From Paracoccaceae bacterium (lineage in GTDB: Bacteria; Pseudomonadota; Alphaproteobacteria; Rhodobacterales; Rhodobacteraceae), in contig JABSSD010000119.1 in assembly GCA_013214575.1 (NCBI GenBank), positions 1 through 64,000 on the forward strand: 64,000 bases of DNA, in the 5' to 3' direction. The notes beneath the pieces were generated by a model, which was given only the letters and a program-made list of their open reading frames with translations, made no database searches and was not told the origin of the DNA. Below, piece by piece: positions 42,757-51,303 of the stretch. The position numbers and the translations under genes are program-made. Each line of letters begins with the position of its first letter. Position 1 is the first letter of the stretch.

Positions 42757-43614
42757 ATGCACAACAGCAATGATCCCCCCAGCCGACTGCCGATTGCCGC
42801 CGGGGTTGGCTATAAACCGCAGCATTTCACCCAGATCATCGACACTCCCGGCCGCGTGGGCTGGCTGGAGATCCACGCCGAGAACTACATGGGGGATGGC
42901 GGTCGCCCGCTGGCCCAGCTACGCCGCCTGTCCGAGCAATTCGCCATATCGGTTCACGGTGTCGGCCTCAGCATCGGTGGCGAGGCGCCGCTGGACCCGG
43001 CCCATCTGGCCCGGCTGAAACATCTGGTCAACTGGCTCAACCCAGCCAGTTTTTCCGAGCATCTGGCCTGGTCCACCCACGACAGTCATTTCTACAACGA
43101 CCTGCTGCCGCTGCCCTATACCGACGCCAGCCTGAGCCGGATCTGCAACCATATAGACCAGCTGCAGACCGTGATCGGGCGGCAAATGCTGCTGGAAAAC
43201 CCCTCCAGCTATCTCGCCTTTGACGACAGCACCTGGGCCGAACCCGCCTTCATGGCCGAGATCGCGCGGCGCACTGGCTGTGGCTTGCTGCTGGACGTTA
43301 ACAACGTCTTTGTCTCGGCCAGCAACCTCGACGTCTCGCCGCAGGGCTACATCGACGCCTTTGCCCTCGCCAAGGTTGGAGAAATCCACCTGGGCGGTCA
43401 TGACACCGACCGCGACGACAACGGCAAACCGCTGCTGATCGACAGCCACGGGCGCGAGGTGGCTGATCCGGTCTGGGCGCTGCTGGACTACACACTGCAG
43501 CGCTCTGGGCCGCGGCCTGTTCTGGTCGAATGGGACAATGATATCCCCGACTGGCCGCTGCTCGCCGCCGAGGCCAGCCGTGCCGCCACGGCTCTGGAAA
43601 GGGCATCGGCATGA
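42757..43614 (+). CDS. bufB: BufB, multinuclear iron-dependent oxygenase (MNIO, DUF692)
   Basis: The 285-residue TIM-barrel enzyme carries the DUF692 ligand set: LEIHAENYM (about 38), SVHGVGLSIGG (about 64), FSEHLAWS (about 98), LLENPSSYL (about 147), LDVNNVFVSASN (about 185), EIHLGGHD (about 209) and VEWDNDIP (about 262). MNIO enzymes oxidise peptide cysteines using an iron cluster and oxygen; here the substrate should be the BufA precursor. GAGGGAAG precedes the start. The stop overlaps the next gene. Confidence 0.93.
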   Translation: MHNSNDPPSRLPIAAGVGYKPQHFTQIIDTPGRVGWLEIHAENYMGDGGRPLAQLRRLSEQFAISVHGVGLSIGGEAPLDPAHLARLKHLVNWLNPASFSEHLAWSTHDSHFYNDLLPLPYTDASLSRICNHIDQLQTVIGRQMLLENPSSYLAFDDSTWAEPAFMAEIARRTGCGLLLDVNNVFVSASNLDVSPQGYIDAFALAKVGEIHLGGHDTDRDDNGKPLLIDSHGREVADPVWALLDYTLQRSGPRPVLVEWDNDIPDWPLLAAEASRAATALERASA

Positions 43615-44366
43615 GCCTCGACCAAAGCCAATTCACCCAGGCACTGATGGACCCCAGCCTGCCGCTGCCCGATGGGCTCTCGGATGGCCAATCGCGCCCC
43701 GCCGGACGCCGGTTCAATGTCTATCGCAACAATGTCGCGGTCTCTCTGACCGAGGCCATGCACGCCGCCTTTCCAGTCATTGCCAGGCTGCTGGGCCAAG
43801 AAAACATGGATGGTCTGTCGGGTCTGTACCTGCGCGCCCATCCACCATCCTCACCGCTGATGATGTTCTACGGCGACCAGTTCCCCGCCTTTCTGGCCGG
43901 AATGGAACAGCTCAACCATCTCGGCTATTTGGCCGATGTAGCGCGCCTGGAACTGGCCCTGCGCCGCGCCTATCACGCGGCGGATGCCACGCCGATCAAG
44001 GCTGACGCCCTGGCCAGGATCCTGCCCGAGGATCTGATGCAAACCAAACTGACTCTGGCGCCTTCGGTACAGGTGATCGCCTCACCCTGGCCAATTTTTG
44101 ACATCTGGCGCTTCAACACCACCGAAGGCGCTGCCAAACCCAAAACCCTGGCTCAGGATGTGCTGATCACCCGACCCGAGTTCGACCCGACCCCCCATCC
44201 GCTGCCTGCTGGCGGCGCCTGCTGGATCTCGACCCTGATGCAGGGCGCAACCATTGGCGAGGCGCATGAGGCGGCGCTGAACACAACAGCCGAGTTCGAC
44301 CTCGGGACACCCCTCGCCCTGCTGTTGCAAGACGGCGCAATCATCAATTTGGACAGTAACGGATAA
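43611..44366 (+). CDS. bufC: BufC, DUF2063 partner protein of the MNIO
   Basis: The 251-residue protein has an N-terminal DUF2063 domain (about 5-100; RRFNVYRNNVAVSLTEAMHAAFPV) and a C-terminal winged-helix-like region that resembles RiPP recognition elements. In known systems it binds both the precursor and the MNIO. It overlaps bufB by four bases (ATGA). The HPPSSPLMMFYGDQFPAFL stretch (about 82) is a family signature. Confidence 0.92.
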   Translation: MSLDQSQFTQALMDPSLPLPDGLSDGQSRPAGRRFNVYRNNVAVSLTEAMHAAFPVIARLLGQENMDGLSGLYLRAHPPSSPLMMFYGDQFPAFLAGMEQLNHLGYLADVARLELALRRAYHAADATPIKADALARILPEDLMQTKLTLAPSVQVIASPWPIFDIWRFNTTEGAAKPKTLAQDVLITRPEFDPTPHPLPAGGACWISTLMQGATIGEAHEAALNTTAEFDLGTPLALLLQDGAIINLDSNG

Positions 44367-44370
44367 CGCC

Positions 44371-44937
44371 ATGCACGCGCTGATCTCCATTCACAACGCA
44401 ATTTTCACCCTGATCGAGCGGGCCGGAAGCTGGCTGCTGCCGCTGGCCGCCCGCTTTGTCTTTGCCGCCACCTTGCTGATGTATTACTGGAACTCCGGCC
44501 TGACCAAACTGGGCGACGGGATTTTTGGCCTCGTCAGCCCCTCGATCGGCGCCTATTCCCAGATCTTTCCAAAACAGCTGGAGGCGGTGGGTTATGACAC
44601 CTCGCAAATGGGCGCTTTTCAATGGCTGGTGGTTGTGGCTGGCACCTGGGCCGAATTCATCCTGCCGCTGCTGCTGGTGATTGGTCTGGCCACCAGACTG
44701 GCCTCGCTTGGCATGATTGGCTTTGTGGGGATGCAGTCGCTGACCGATGTCTATGGCCACGGGGTCAGCGATCTCAAAACCCTGGGCGCCTGGTTTGATC
44801 GGTTTCCCGATGGTGTCATTCTGGACCAGCGATTGCTCTGGGTGTTTATCCTGTCGGTTCTGGTGATCAAAGGCGCCGGAGCGATCTCGGTTGATGCGCT
44901 GCTACGACGCCGTGTGGGGCGGCTGGCACTGGCCTAA
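44371..44937 (+). CDS. bufD: DoxX-family membrane protein of the bufferin operon
   Basis: The 188-residue protein has four transmembrane helices, and LTKLGDGIFGLVSP (about 45-58) and AEFILPLLLVIGLATRLASLGM (about 92-113) are typical of DoxX proteins. DoxX members often end bufferin operons (bufD in Caulobacter); a redox role at the membrane has been suggested but is not settled. It starts four bases after bufC and ends the operon. Confidence 0.88.
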   Translation: MHALISIHNAIFTLIERAGSWLLPLAARFVFAATLLMYYWNSGLTKLGDGIFGLVSPSIGAYSQIFPKQLEAVGYDTSQMGAFQWLVVVAGTWAEFILPLLLVIGLATRLASLGMIGFVGMQSLTDVYGHGVSDLKTLGAWFDRFPDGVILDQRLLWVFILSVLVIKGAGAISVDALLRRRVGRLALA

Positions 44938-45001
44938 TTGTTTGACACCCAAGGCTGCTTGCCCGACGGACCAGCCGGGCCAGACAGGCATCCATCCGCA
45001 G

Positions 45002-45370
45002 CTAGAAATGCGCCTTGGGCTCGTCGGGTTTACCAGCTGCAATCGCCAGCACCCCAGCCAAACCGGCAAAGCAGATCGGGAACAGGGTAAAGACATTGAA
45101 GCCAAACCCCAGATACATCGCCGCAGCCGACGCCAGCAACAAGATGCCGCCCCACAGCGCCCGCGCCCGCGCCATGGCGCCGCCGGCAATGGCCAGCATC
45201 GGTGACACTACCGCAAAGATCCTCAGTTGGGTGACATGGTCCACCTGTTCAGCCAGACCCTCAATCTCGCCAAACTGCTCAACCGCTGTCGAGTAGCCGT
45301 AGCCGGCAAAACCAACCAGCATTCCAATCAAGCCGGCAATAATTCCCAGAACCAGTGCTGCGTTGCGCAT
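45002..45370 (-). CDS. Small four-helix membrane protein of unknown function
   Basis: The 122-residue protein has four hydrophobic segments (about 5-28, 48-66, 72-90, 92-111) and a short charged tail. GLIGMLVGFAGYGYST is glycine-rich as in DUF4064-type membrane proteins. GGAG lies seven bases before the start. It is convergent with the bufferin operon and has no informative neighbour. Confidence 0.7.
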   Translation of the reverse strand: MRNAALVLGIIAGLIGMLVGFAGYGYSTAVEQFGEIEGLAEQVDHVTQLRIFAVVSPMLAIAGGAMARARALWGGILLLASAAAMYLGFGFNVFTLFPICFAGLAGVLAIAAGKPDEPKAHF

Positions 45371-45412
45371 GTGACATCTCCGTAATTGGTCTGCCCCCGG
45401 ATAGGGCCTGAG

Positions 45413-45730
45413 TCAGCAAACGCCAAGGGCTGACTGTGTCTCTTTGCTCCAGCCCAAATACAGCGCACCGTCGCAGTCGATCAACGGACGCTTCATCAGC
45501 GCCGGATACATCTGCAACAGCTCAATCTGCGGCTTGGCGCGGTCCTCCGCAGTCAATCCGCGCCAGGTGGTTGATCGTATATTCAACAAACTGTCGCCAA
45601 ATTGCCCCAGTGCGCGGTGCAGTAGCGCCACCGGGACACCGTCCCTACGAACATCCACAAAAGAGATTTCTGGCAATTCCTTCATTGCCTTACGACATGT
45701 ATCACAGTTTTTCAGGCCAAATAATTTCAA
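45413..45730 (-). CDS. ArsC/Spx-family thioredoxin-fold protein
   Basis: The protein has the thioredoxin-like KLFGLKNCDTCRKA segment with a CxxC motif and the RPLIDCDG region typical of the ArsC/Spx/YffB group. YffB-like members reduce glutathione-linked targets; arsenate reduction is not certain without the three arginines of ArsC. I place the start at TTG 45730, because GGAG sits seven bases ahead and relatives begin at this point. ATG 45748, giving 111 residues, lacks a clear ribosome site. Confidence 0.8.
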   Translation of the reverse strand: MKLFGLKNCDTCRKAMKELPEISFVDVRRDGVPVALLHRALGQFGDSLLNIRSTTWRGLTAEDRAKPQIELLQMYPALMKRPLIDCDGALYLGWSKETQSALGVC

Positions 45731-45951
45731 CAGGTTTCTCCATCCCAAATGAAATTTACCGCAATTTGTGGTAAGGTTTATTTGTTTTACTTGATTTTTC
45801 TTCTAGCCATGTAAAGCTGTCCAAGGTTCACAAGCCACCCTAAACATTGCTTTCTTAAGCTGAAATGCAAGTCACACAAGGGCGTATTTGGGGGCCGCAA
45901 CCACTTTGAAATTACTCAAAGTGACGTGCAAGGTAGAAGGAGACACGGGGC

Positions 45952-46158
45952 ATGCCAAGCGGAACCGTGAAGTGGTTTAACACAACGAAGGGCTTTGGGT
46001 TCATTGAGCCCGATGAGGGCGGCAAAGATGTGTTTGTGCACATCTCAGCGGTAGAGCGGTCAGGAATGACCGGGCTCGCAGACAACCAGAAAATTGATTA
46101 CGAACTTCTGGAAGGTCGCGACGGCCGCCAAATGGCCGGCGAACTCAAATCCCTATAA
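45952..46158 (+). CDS. cspA: Cold-shock-domain protein
   Basis: The 68-residue protein is a single cold-shock domain with RNP1 KGFGFI (about 13-18) and RNP2 VFVHIS (about 27-32). It binds single-stranded RNA and DNA and prevents RNA structure. AGAAGGAGA precedes the start. The 200-base leader upstream may carry temperature-dependent structure, as in other csp genes, but I cannot confirm it. A hairpin follows the stop. Confidence 0.94.
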   Translation: MPSGTVKWFNTTKGFGFIEPDEGGKDVFVHISAVERSGMTGLADNQKIDYELLEGRDGRQMAGELKSL

Positions 46159-46167
46159 TTTGAAACT

Positions 46168-46199
46168 CACTGCGCCCTGATTTAGGTCCGGGCGCAGTG
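46168..46199 (+). terminator. Hairpin after the cold-shock gene
   Basis: CACTGCGCCC and GGGCGCAGTG form a perfect 10-bp stem starting ten bases after the stop; no T run follows. Confidence 0.7.
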
Positions 46200-46441
46200 C
46201 AACGCCCTCCCCCGCCCGAATAGTGGTTGTGGTGAAAACTAGAATTTTCGCGGCAGACTATGGCACGGGGTTCACGTCTGAAGACGTCACGATATTCAGA
46301 GGCACAGAATGTCTCAATTTTGTAGGACGCAGAGACTGCTGTTTGAATCGCCCCGAGTTTGCTGGAGACCATCACCCTAAGTAAGGATGAGGGGTCTGAT
46401 AAAAAGCAAATCGCCACTTGCCGGAAGGTCGGACAACCGCG

Positions 46442-46538
46442 CGACGGATGCTATTTGAACATCAGGGTTCTTATGAAACGCAAACGGCTGCGATCGCAGC
46501 TATTACCCGCAAGATTGGCTGCATTCCACTGACTTTTC
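46442..46538 (+). pseudogene. IS3-family OrfA fragment
   Basis: The plus strand from 46442 encodes RRMLFEHQGSYETQ followed by TAAIAAITRKIGC, the helix-turn-helix region of an IS3-family OrfA. The frame is broken on both sides, with no start upstream and no leucine zipper downstream. It is a dead remnant. Confidence 0.65.
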
Positions 46539-46617
46539 CCGGTTGGTCCTTCAGGCCGAATAGCACAGCGGCATGCGCGATGGGGTGAGCAGCGAAGAGC
46601 TTGCCGGGCAACGGGAC

Positions 46618-46884
46618 GTGCAGGTCCTTGATCTCGCCCTCCTTATTCTCAGCCGTCTTGACCTTATCCGAGAACACGCCTGGCATGCCATCAAACGCCT
46701 GCCGTTTCCATGTGCTCACCTGGGTTGGGTGAAGCTGGCGTTTGGCTGCAATCTCCTGACCTGTCTTGTCGCCACGCAGCGCCTCAAGTGCCACAGCAAC
46801 TTTAAATTTATACGGAAAATCCCATCGCTTCGTCAGTCTCGTATCCACTTGTTGCTGCTGGCTACATCTTATTGCTCCGTACAA
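46618..46884 (-). pseudogene. Second IS3-family OrfA fragment
   Basis: The minus strand encodes FPYKFKVAVALEALRGDK, then QEIAAKRQLHPTQVSTWK and EIKDLH, a typical N-terminal half of an OrfA from a different IS3 group. The similarity stops after residue 89 of the frame, where the coiled coil should continue, and OrfB is absent. The open frame to 46471 beyond this point is unrelated read-through. It is a truncated remnant next to the fragment on the other strand. Confidence 0.75.
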
Positions 46885-46938
46885 ATTTGTGGGACCGCTT
46901 CAACGCGAATGGCTGGGGCAGAATAATTTCGAAACGAT

Positions 46939-46973
46939 AGAGCAGGCATAAGAGCAGGCATAAGAGCAGGCTA
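46939..46973. repeat. Short tandem repeat, 12-base unit, about 2.9 copies
   Basis: The unit AGAGCAGGCATA occurs twice in full, then as AGAGCAGGCTA. It lies just outside the IS3 remnants and probably arose by slippage or at an old insertion end. Confidence 0.85.
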
Positions 46974-47593
46974 CAGACTGGCTACGGGCATACAACCAAT
47001 CCCTCTCGGGACATTGCTTCGCAATGCCCTGCCGGGCAGTGGACCGACCCAACATGGGTATCGGCGGGATCACCCCTGCTATGAAACTGAATCAGCCCCA
47101 AATGGCTGCGTAGTTCCAGGTCCATACGCCTCCATAAATGAGCGGATTACCCATGATCTACGCCGTGAACTCGACCGTGAGGTCAGTAGCGACACAAAGC
47201 ACCTCGGACGGCGTGTTGACCTCGGGGGTGCAATTGGTGGATTTGGAAAGCGCGTGAAGCCTGCGACAGGTCGGCTCAAAGATATGACCGTGTCCATCAA
47301 GCTTTTCAAAAACCAAAATGCACCAATTGAAAAGCAACCGGACCCTCTAAGATCGAAGACTTTGGTCAGGAGCTGGAAGATTAGTCCTCTAACGTCCCGG
47401 AACACAGGAAACGTCACCTTTTCCAAAATTCTCCCGCCGGAGGCATCCCACCCAAGGCCCGCGCCTGACCGTGAAGAGGTGCAAAGCATCTTCCCCGGAG
47501 CCAAGACAGGCGCGGGCCGGGCTGCCCGCGACCCAGCCGGGGAAACTGCACCACATCCCCCCCCCTTTCATTTCCTGCAAAAACACCCCAATC
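46974..47593. other. Non-coding or decayed region between IS remnants and the PqiA-like gene
   Basis: No open frame here has a ribosome site and a recognisable product. The plus frame starting near 47014 is interrupted by nothing but looks unlike protein (rich in Pro, Arg and His) and runs into the PqiA-like gene out of frame. Base composition is lower in G+C than the neighbours up to about 47400. It is probably degenerate DNA left by the same insertions. Confidence 0.4.
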
Positions 47594-48076
47594 ATGCAGC
47601 ACCTGCCCCATTGGAGCCTGCCCCAAATGATCCTCCGCCTCGCCACCCTGTCGCTGCTGATCCTCTACCCCGTGGCCTGGTTCGCGCCGCTGATGCGGGC
47701 CGGGCTGCTCCCCATCTTCGGCCTCAGCGAAATCTCGGTGGTCACCGGCCTGCAAAGCCTCTGGCGCAGCGATGTGATCCTCGCCCTGATCGTCACCAGT
47801 CTCGCCCTGTTCGCCCCCTACCTGAAAACCATCGGGCTGGCGCTGGTACAATGGGGCCTGCTGGATGCCCGCAGCCTGCCGGTGCTGCATATCCTCGGCA
47901 AGCTGGCGATGGCCGATGTCTTCCTGATCGCCCTCTACATCACCCTGGCCAAAGGCATTGGCTATGTCACCATCGAGGTCGCCTGGGGGCTCTACATGTT
48001 CACCGGTTGCATCCTCGCCTCCATTATCCTCGGCCTGATCACCGAGAGAACCCGCCGGTTCCGCCCCGGGGAATGA
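47594..48076 (+). CDS. PqiA-family integral membrane protein
   Basis: The 160-residue protein has four hydrophobic segments, and the helix-loop pattern LPVLHILGKLAMADVFLIALYI (about 93-114) matches one half of paraquat-inducible protein A. LSEISVVTGLQSLW (about 40) is also typical. Full PqiA has two such halves; single-domain versions are common in alphaproteobacteria. PqiA proteins work with MCE-type lipid-transport complexes, but no PqiB/PqiC gene is nearby. Start choice between 47594 and 47627 is uncertain. Confidence 0.75.
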   Translation: MQHLPHWSLPQMILRLATLSLLILYPVAWFAPLMRAGLLPIFGLSEISVVTGLQSLWRSDVILALIVTSLALFAPYLKTIGLALVQWGLLDARSLPVLHILGKLAMADVFLIALYITLAKGIGYVTIEVAWGLYMFTGCILASIILGLITERTRRFRPGE

Positions 48077-48244
48077 AGGGCCCGTTTTGCCTGAGCAGAC
48101 GACCCGGGGCTGCCGCCCTTCGGATCTGAAACCCTGCCCCCACAGTCAACCACCGCGCAGCGGCGCCACGCCCAAGCCGACCAAGGCGCGGGAGACCACC
48201 GCTTGCGACTTGAACAAACCCTGAACATGGGGCACAAAGCCCGG

Positions 48245-49609
48245 ATGGCCAAATCAAAAACCTTTTCCTGCTCCGCCTGCAATGCCAGTTTCTCCAAATG
48301 GGCGGGTCGCTGCGAAGGCTGTGGCGAATGGAACTCGCTGTCGCAAACCGCAGCCCTGTCGGCAGGGCCCGGCAAAAAGTCACTGGGCAACAGCCGCGGC
48401 AGCACAATTGTGCTCAGCGATCTGGCGACAAATGAAACACCGCCCCCCCGCACCCTCTGCGGAGTGGCCGAGCTCGACCGGGTGCTGGGGGGCGGGCTGG
48501 TCTCCGGCTCGGCCATTTTGGTTGGCGGCGACCCCGGTATTGGCAAATCCACCCTGCTGTTGCAGGCCGCCGCGCAATTCGCCCGGACCGGGGTCAAGAC
48601 CATCTACATCAGCGGCGAAGAATCCACCGCCCAGATCCGCATGCGCGCCCGGAGGCTGGACCTGTCTCAGGCCCCGGTACAACTGGCGGCGGAAACCAAC
48701 CTGCGCGATATCCTCACCACGCTTGAGGCCGAAAAGCCGCAACTGGTGATCATCGATTCGATCCAGACCATGTGGGTCGATAACATTGACAGCGCCCCGG
48801 GTTCGGTCAGCCAGGTGCGCGCCGCCGCACATGAATTGACCAACTTTGCCAAACGCAACAATATCTCCATCATCATGGTGGGTCATGTCACCAAAGACGG
48901 CCAGATCGCCGGGCCGCGCATTATCGAACACATGGTCGACACCGTTCTCTATTTCGAGGGCGAACGCGGCCACCATTTCCGCATCCTGCGCGCCGTCAAG
49001 AACCGCTTTGGCCCAGCGGACGAGATCGGCGTGTTTGAAATGACTGGCCGGGGCCTGGCCGAGGTCACCAATCCCTCGGCGCTGTTCCTGTCCGAACGCG
49101 GCGAAGCCAGCCCCGGATCGGTGGTTTTTGCCGGCATCGAGGGCAGCCGCCCGGTGCTGGTGGAAATGCAGGCACTGGTCGCCCCCTCCCCCCATTCGCA
49201 AGCCCGGCGCACGGTGGTTGGCTGGGATGGTGGCCGGTTGGCAATGATTCTCGCGGTGCTCGAATCCCGCTGCGGCATTCCCTTTGCCGGGCTGGATGTC
49301 TATCTCAACGTGGCAGGCGGCATGAAAATCTCTGAGCCCGCCGCCGATCTGGCCGTGGCTGCAGCACTGCTCAGCGCCCGCGAAGACACCGCATTACCCG
49401 CAGATACCGTCATTTTCGGAGAAATCTCCCTATCTGGAGCCCTCAGACCGGCGCCGCAGACCGAAAACCGGTTGAAAGAGGCGCAAAAACTTGGTTTTAC
49501 CGCCGCAATAGCTCCAAGCGGCGGCAAATCGGTCTCGATAAAAGGGATCGGTTTACGCCGAGTAACCGATTTAACAGGATTTGTTGGCGATTTCTTTGGG
49601 GCCGGCTAA
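48245..49609 (+). CDS. radA: RadA (Sms), DNA recombination/repair ATPase
   Basis: The 454-residue protein has an N-terminal C4 zinc finger (CSAC and CEGC, about 10-30), Walker A GGDPGIGKST (about 93-102), the RadA-specific KNRFG motif (about 254) and a C-terminal Lon-protease-like domain. RadA is a hexameric helicase that drives branch migration in recombination. The start at 48245 (MAKSK) is the usual one; 14 upstream residues are unlike the family. cvpA follows closely. Confidence 0.96.
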   Translation: MAKSKTFSCSACNASFSKWAGRCEGCGEWNSLSQTAALSAGPGKKSLGNSRGSTIVLSDLATNETPPPRTLCGVAELDRVLGGGLVSGSAILVGGDPGIGKSTLLLQAAAQFARTGVKTIYISGEESTAQIRMRARRLDLSQAPVQLAAETNLRDILTTLEAEKPQLVIIDSIQTMWVDNIDSAPGSVSQVRAAAHELTNFAKRNNISIIMVGHVTKDGQIAGPRIIEHMVDTVLYFEGERGHHFRILRAVKNRFGPADEIGVFEMTGRGLAEVTNPSALFLSERGEASPGSVVFAGIEGSRPVLVEMQALVAPSPHSQARRTVVGWDGGRLAMILAVLESRCGIPFAGLDVYLNVAGGMKISEPAADLAVAAALLSAREDTALPADTVIFGEISLSGALRPAPQTENRLKEAQKLGFTAAIAPSGGKSVSIKGIGLRRVTDLTGFVGDFFGAG

Positions 49610-49651
49610 GGTCGCATAAAATACCAATCGCGAATTTAACGGGCGAGGGAC

Positions 49652-50206
49652 ATGGAAGGTTTTACAATAATTGACGGGGTTGTAGCCCTGATCATCGTAG
49701 TGTCGGCATTGCTGGCTTATGCGCGCGGCTTTGCCCGCGAAGCCATGGCCATCGCCGGTTGGGTTGCCGCCGCTGTGCTGGCCTTTGTCTTTGCGCCGCA
49801 GGCGGAACCGCTGATGGCCGAGATCCCGGTGCTTGGCGACTTTATCTCCGACAGTTGCGAGTTGTCGATCATCACCGCCTTTGCCGCCGTGTTTGCACTG
49901 GCGCTGATCGTGGTCTCGTTTTTCACCCCGTTGTTCTCCTCGCTGGTGCAGCGCTCGGCGATCGGTGGGCTGGATCAGGGTGCAGGCTTTTTCTTTGGCG
50001 TGCTGCGCGGCATTCTTTTGGTGGCAATCGGCTTCTTTCTCTACGATGTGGTGATGACCGGCCAGGCGTTTACAATGGTTGACGAAAGCCGCTCGGCCGT
50101 GGTGTTCGAGAGCATGATCGGCAAGATCGAAGCGCGCGACCCCGAGCAGGCTCTGGGTTGGGTCACCCAGCAATACGAGGCGCTGATCGGCAATTGCCGG
50201 AAGTAG
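49652..50206 (+). CDS. cvpA: CvpA-family membrane protein
   Basis: The 184-residue protein has four transmembrane helices and the CvpA signature at the N-terminus (DGVVALIIVVSALLAYARGF, about 8-27). CvpA was first linked to colicin V production and lies upstream of purF in many bacteria. Here a Hint-fold gene separates the two. It starts 42 bases after radA, and a strong terminator follows it. Confidence 0.92.
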   Translation: MEGFTIIDGVVALIIVVSALLAYARGFAREAMAIAGWVAAAVLAFVFAPQAEPLMAEIPVLGDFISDSCELSIITAFAAVFALALIVVSFFTPLFSSLVQRSAIGGLDQGAGFFFGVLRGILLVAIGFFLYDVVMTGQAFTMVDESRSAVVFESMIGKIEARDPEQALGWVTQQYEALIGNCRK

Positions 50207-50227
50207 GTCTTCGAAAGTGACAGCAAC

Positions 50228-50253
50228 AGGGCGCCCAGTGGGCGCCCTTTTTT
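50228..50253 (+). terminator. Rho-independent terminator of radA-cvpA
   Basis: AGGGCGCCC-AGT-GGGCGCCCT is a perfect 9-bp stem followed by a run of six T, 21 bases after the cvpA stop. Confidence 0.93.
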
Positions 50254-50575
50254 GTGCGGACACCTTATTTTTACCGCATTTTCGTGCCGCAACCGGCCAA
50301 AAGTTAACATCAAGACATGGCGTTAACCTTTTATTAATGAAGAAGAATCAATTGATTCCGAAAATTTCGGCGGCACGGTCCACATCGGCCAAAGGTTAAC
50401 AAAATCCTCCCCAGAGGATCAAATCGTTAACAATCCGCGGCAAAAAAGCCCTTTTATCCCTGAAAAAGAAACCAAAACAGCAATCGGCCCCATCCGCGCC
50501 TCATTTAGGGCCAATTTCACTGGCCATGTAGCCACAGACAGAACGTCAGGCACTGCGACCAGAAGGAACGACATC
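50254..50575 (+). promoter_or_regulatory. Long leader of the Hint gene with CtrA-type box
   Basis: This 322-base AT-rich segment precedes the Hint-fold gene. TTAACCTTTTATTAA at 50323-50337 is an exact CtrA site (TTAA-N7-TTAA). GTTAAC occurs four times in total (near 50303, 50322, 50395 and 50426), twice after GGCCAAA(A/G). CtrA directs cell-cycle, motility or gene-transfer-agent genes in this order. No ribosomal or small RNA pattern is recognised. Confidence 0.55.
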
Positions 50576-51250
50576 ATGCTGCTGGATCACCTCAACTCTT
50601 TCACGGACTTCCAGTCGCTGAACCTGCTGATGACGACCCCGGTGGCCAAGCCTGCGTCCCGCCCTGCCCGCCGCTCACGTCCTCAGGCCGGAGGTTTCCT
50701 GCCCGACACGCTGGTTGAAAGTGATCGCGGCTTTATTCAGGTGCGAGACGTAAAGGTCGGCGACAAGATCTATACACTTGATGGCGGCTGCCAGGACGTG
50801 AAATCAATCCGCCACAGCGTTCCACGTCTGACCACCCTTGTGCATGTCCCTGCCGGGGCACTTGGCAACGATGTTGACCTGATGCTGCCCTCTGATCAGA
50901 TGGTCGCGCTGGAACTGGACACCGCCGAGCGCCTGTTTGATGTCTCGCTGGTGATGACCCGTCTGATTTCGCTGGTTGGCTACAAGGGGATCAGCCCGGC
51001 GATGCCCGAGCGTATGGCCCGCATCCATCTCAAATTTAAGGAAGAAGAACTGATCTGGGCCGAAAGCGGCATGTTGTTGCAGGTCGCCGGCGATAGTCTC
51101 GACTCGGCGTTTCGCAAACTGTCGCTGACTGAAACCCGACAGATCCTCGCCAGCGAAGATGGTCGCGCATTGGCGCTGACCGGCATGACCCCAGTGGTCA
51201 CCGCCAAACCCAGCCATCTTGACGACATTCTGGCGCCGCTGGCCGCCTGA
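50576..51250 (+). CDS. Hint-domain protein lacking the catalytic cysteine
   Basis: The 224-residue protein has a Hint fold of the bacterial Hint_2 type: FLPDTLVESDRGFIQVRDVKVGDKIYT (about 41-67) is the first block and VHVPAGALGN, DLMLPSDQMVAL the later ones. The position normally held by the splicing Cys reads Gly-Gly-Phe, so self-cleavage is unlikely. Such proteins in this order often precede or replace secreted Hint proteins, but no secretion genes are adjacent. AGAAGGAA precedes the start. A long leader with a CtrA box lies upstream, and a terminator follows. Confidence 0.8.
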   Translation: MLLDHLNSFTDFQSLNLLMTTPVAKPASRPARRSRPQAGGFLPDTLVESDRGFIQVRDVKVGDKIYTLDGGCQDVKSIRHSVPRLTTLVHVPAGALGNDVDLMLPSDQMVALELDTAERLFDVSLVMTRLISLVGYKGISPAMPERMARIHLKFKEEELIWAESGMLLQVAGDSLDSAFRKLSLTETRQILASEDGRALALTGMTPVVTAKPSHLDDILAPLAA

Positions 51251-51273
51251 AGACCGCTTGCTCCCTGACTGTC

Positions 51274-51303
51274 AGGCCCGCCCTGTGCGGGCCTTCTTTT
51301 TTG
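51274..51303 (+). terminator. Rho-independent terminator of the Hint gene
   Basis: AGGCCCGC-CCTGT-GCGGGCCT forms an 8-bp stem followed by TCTTTTTT, 24 bases after the stop. Confidence 0.92.
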
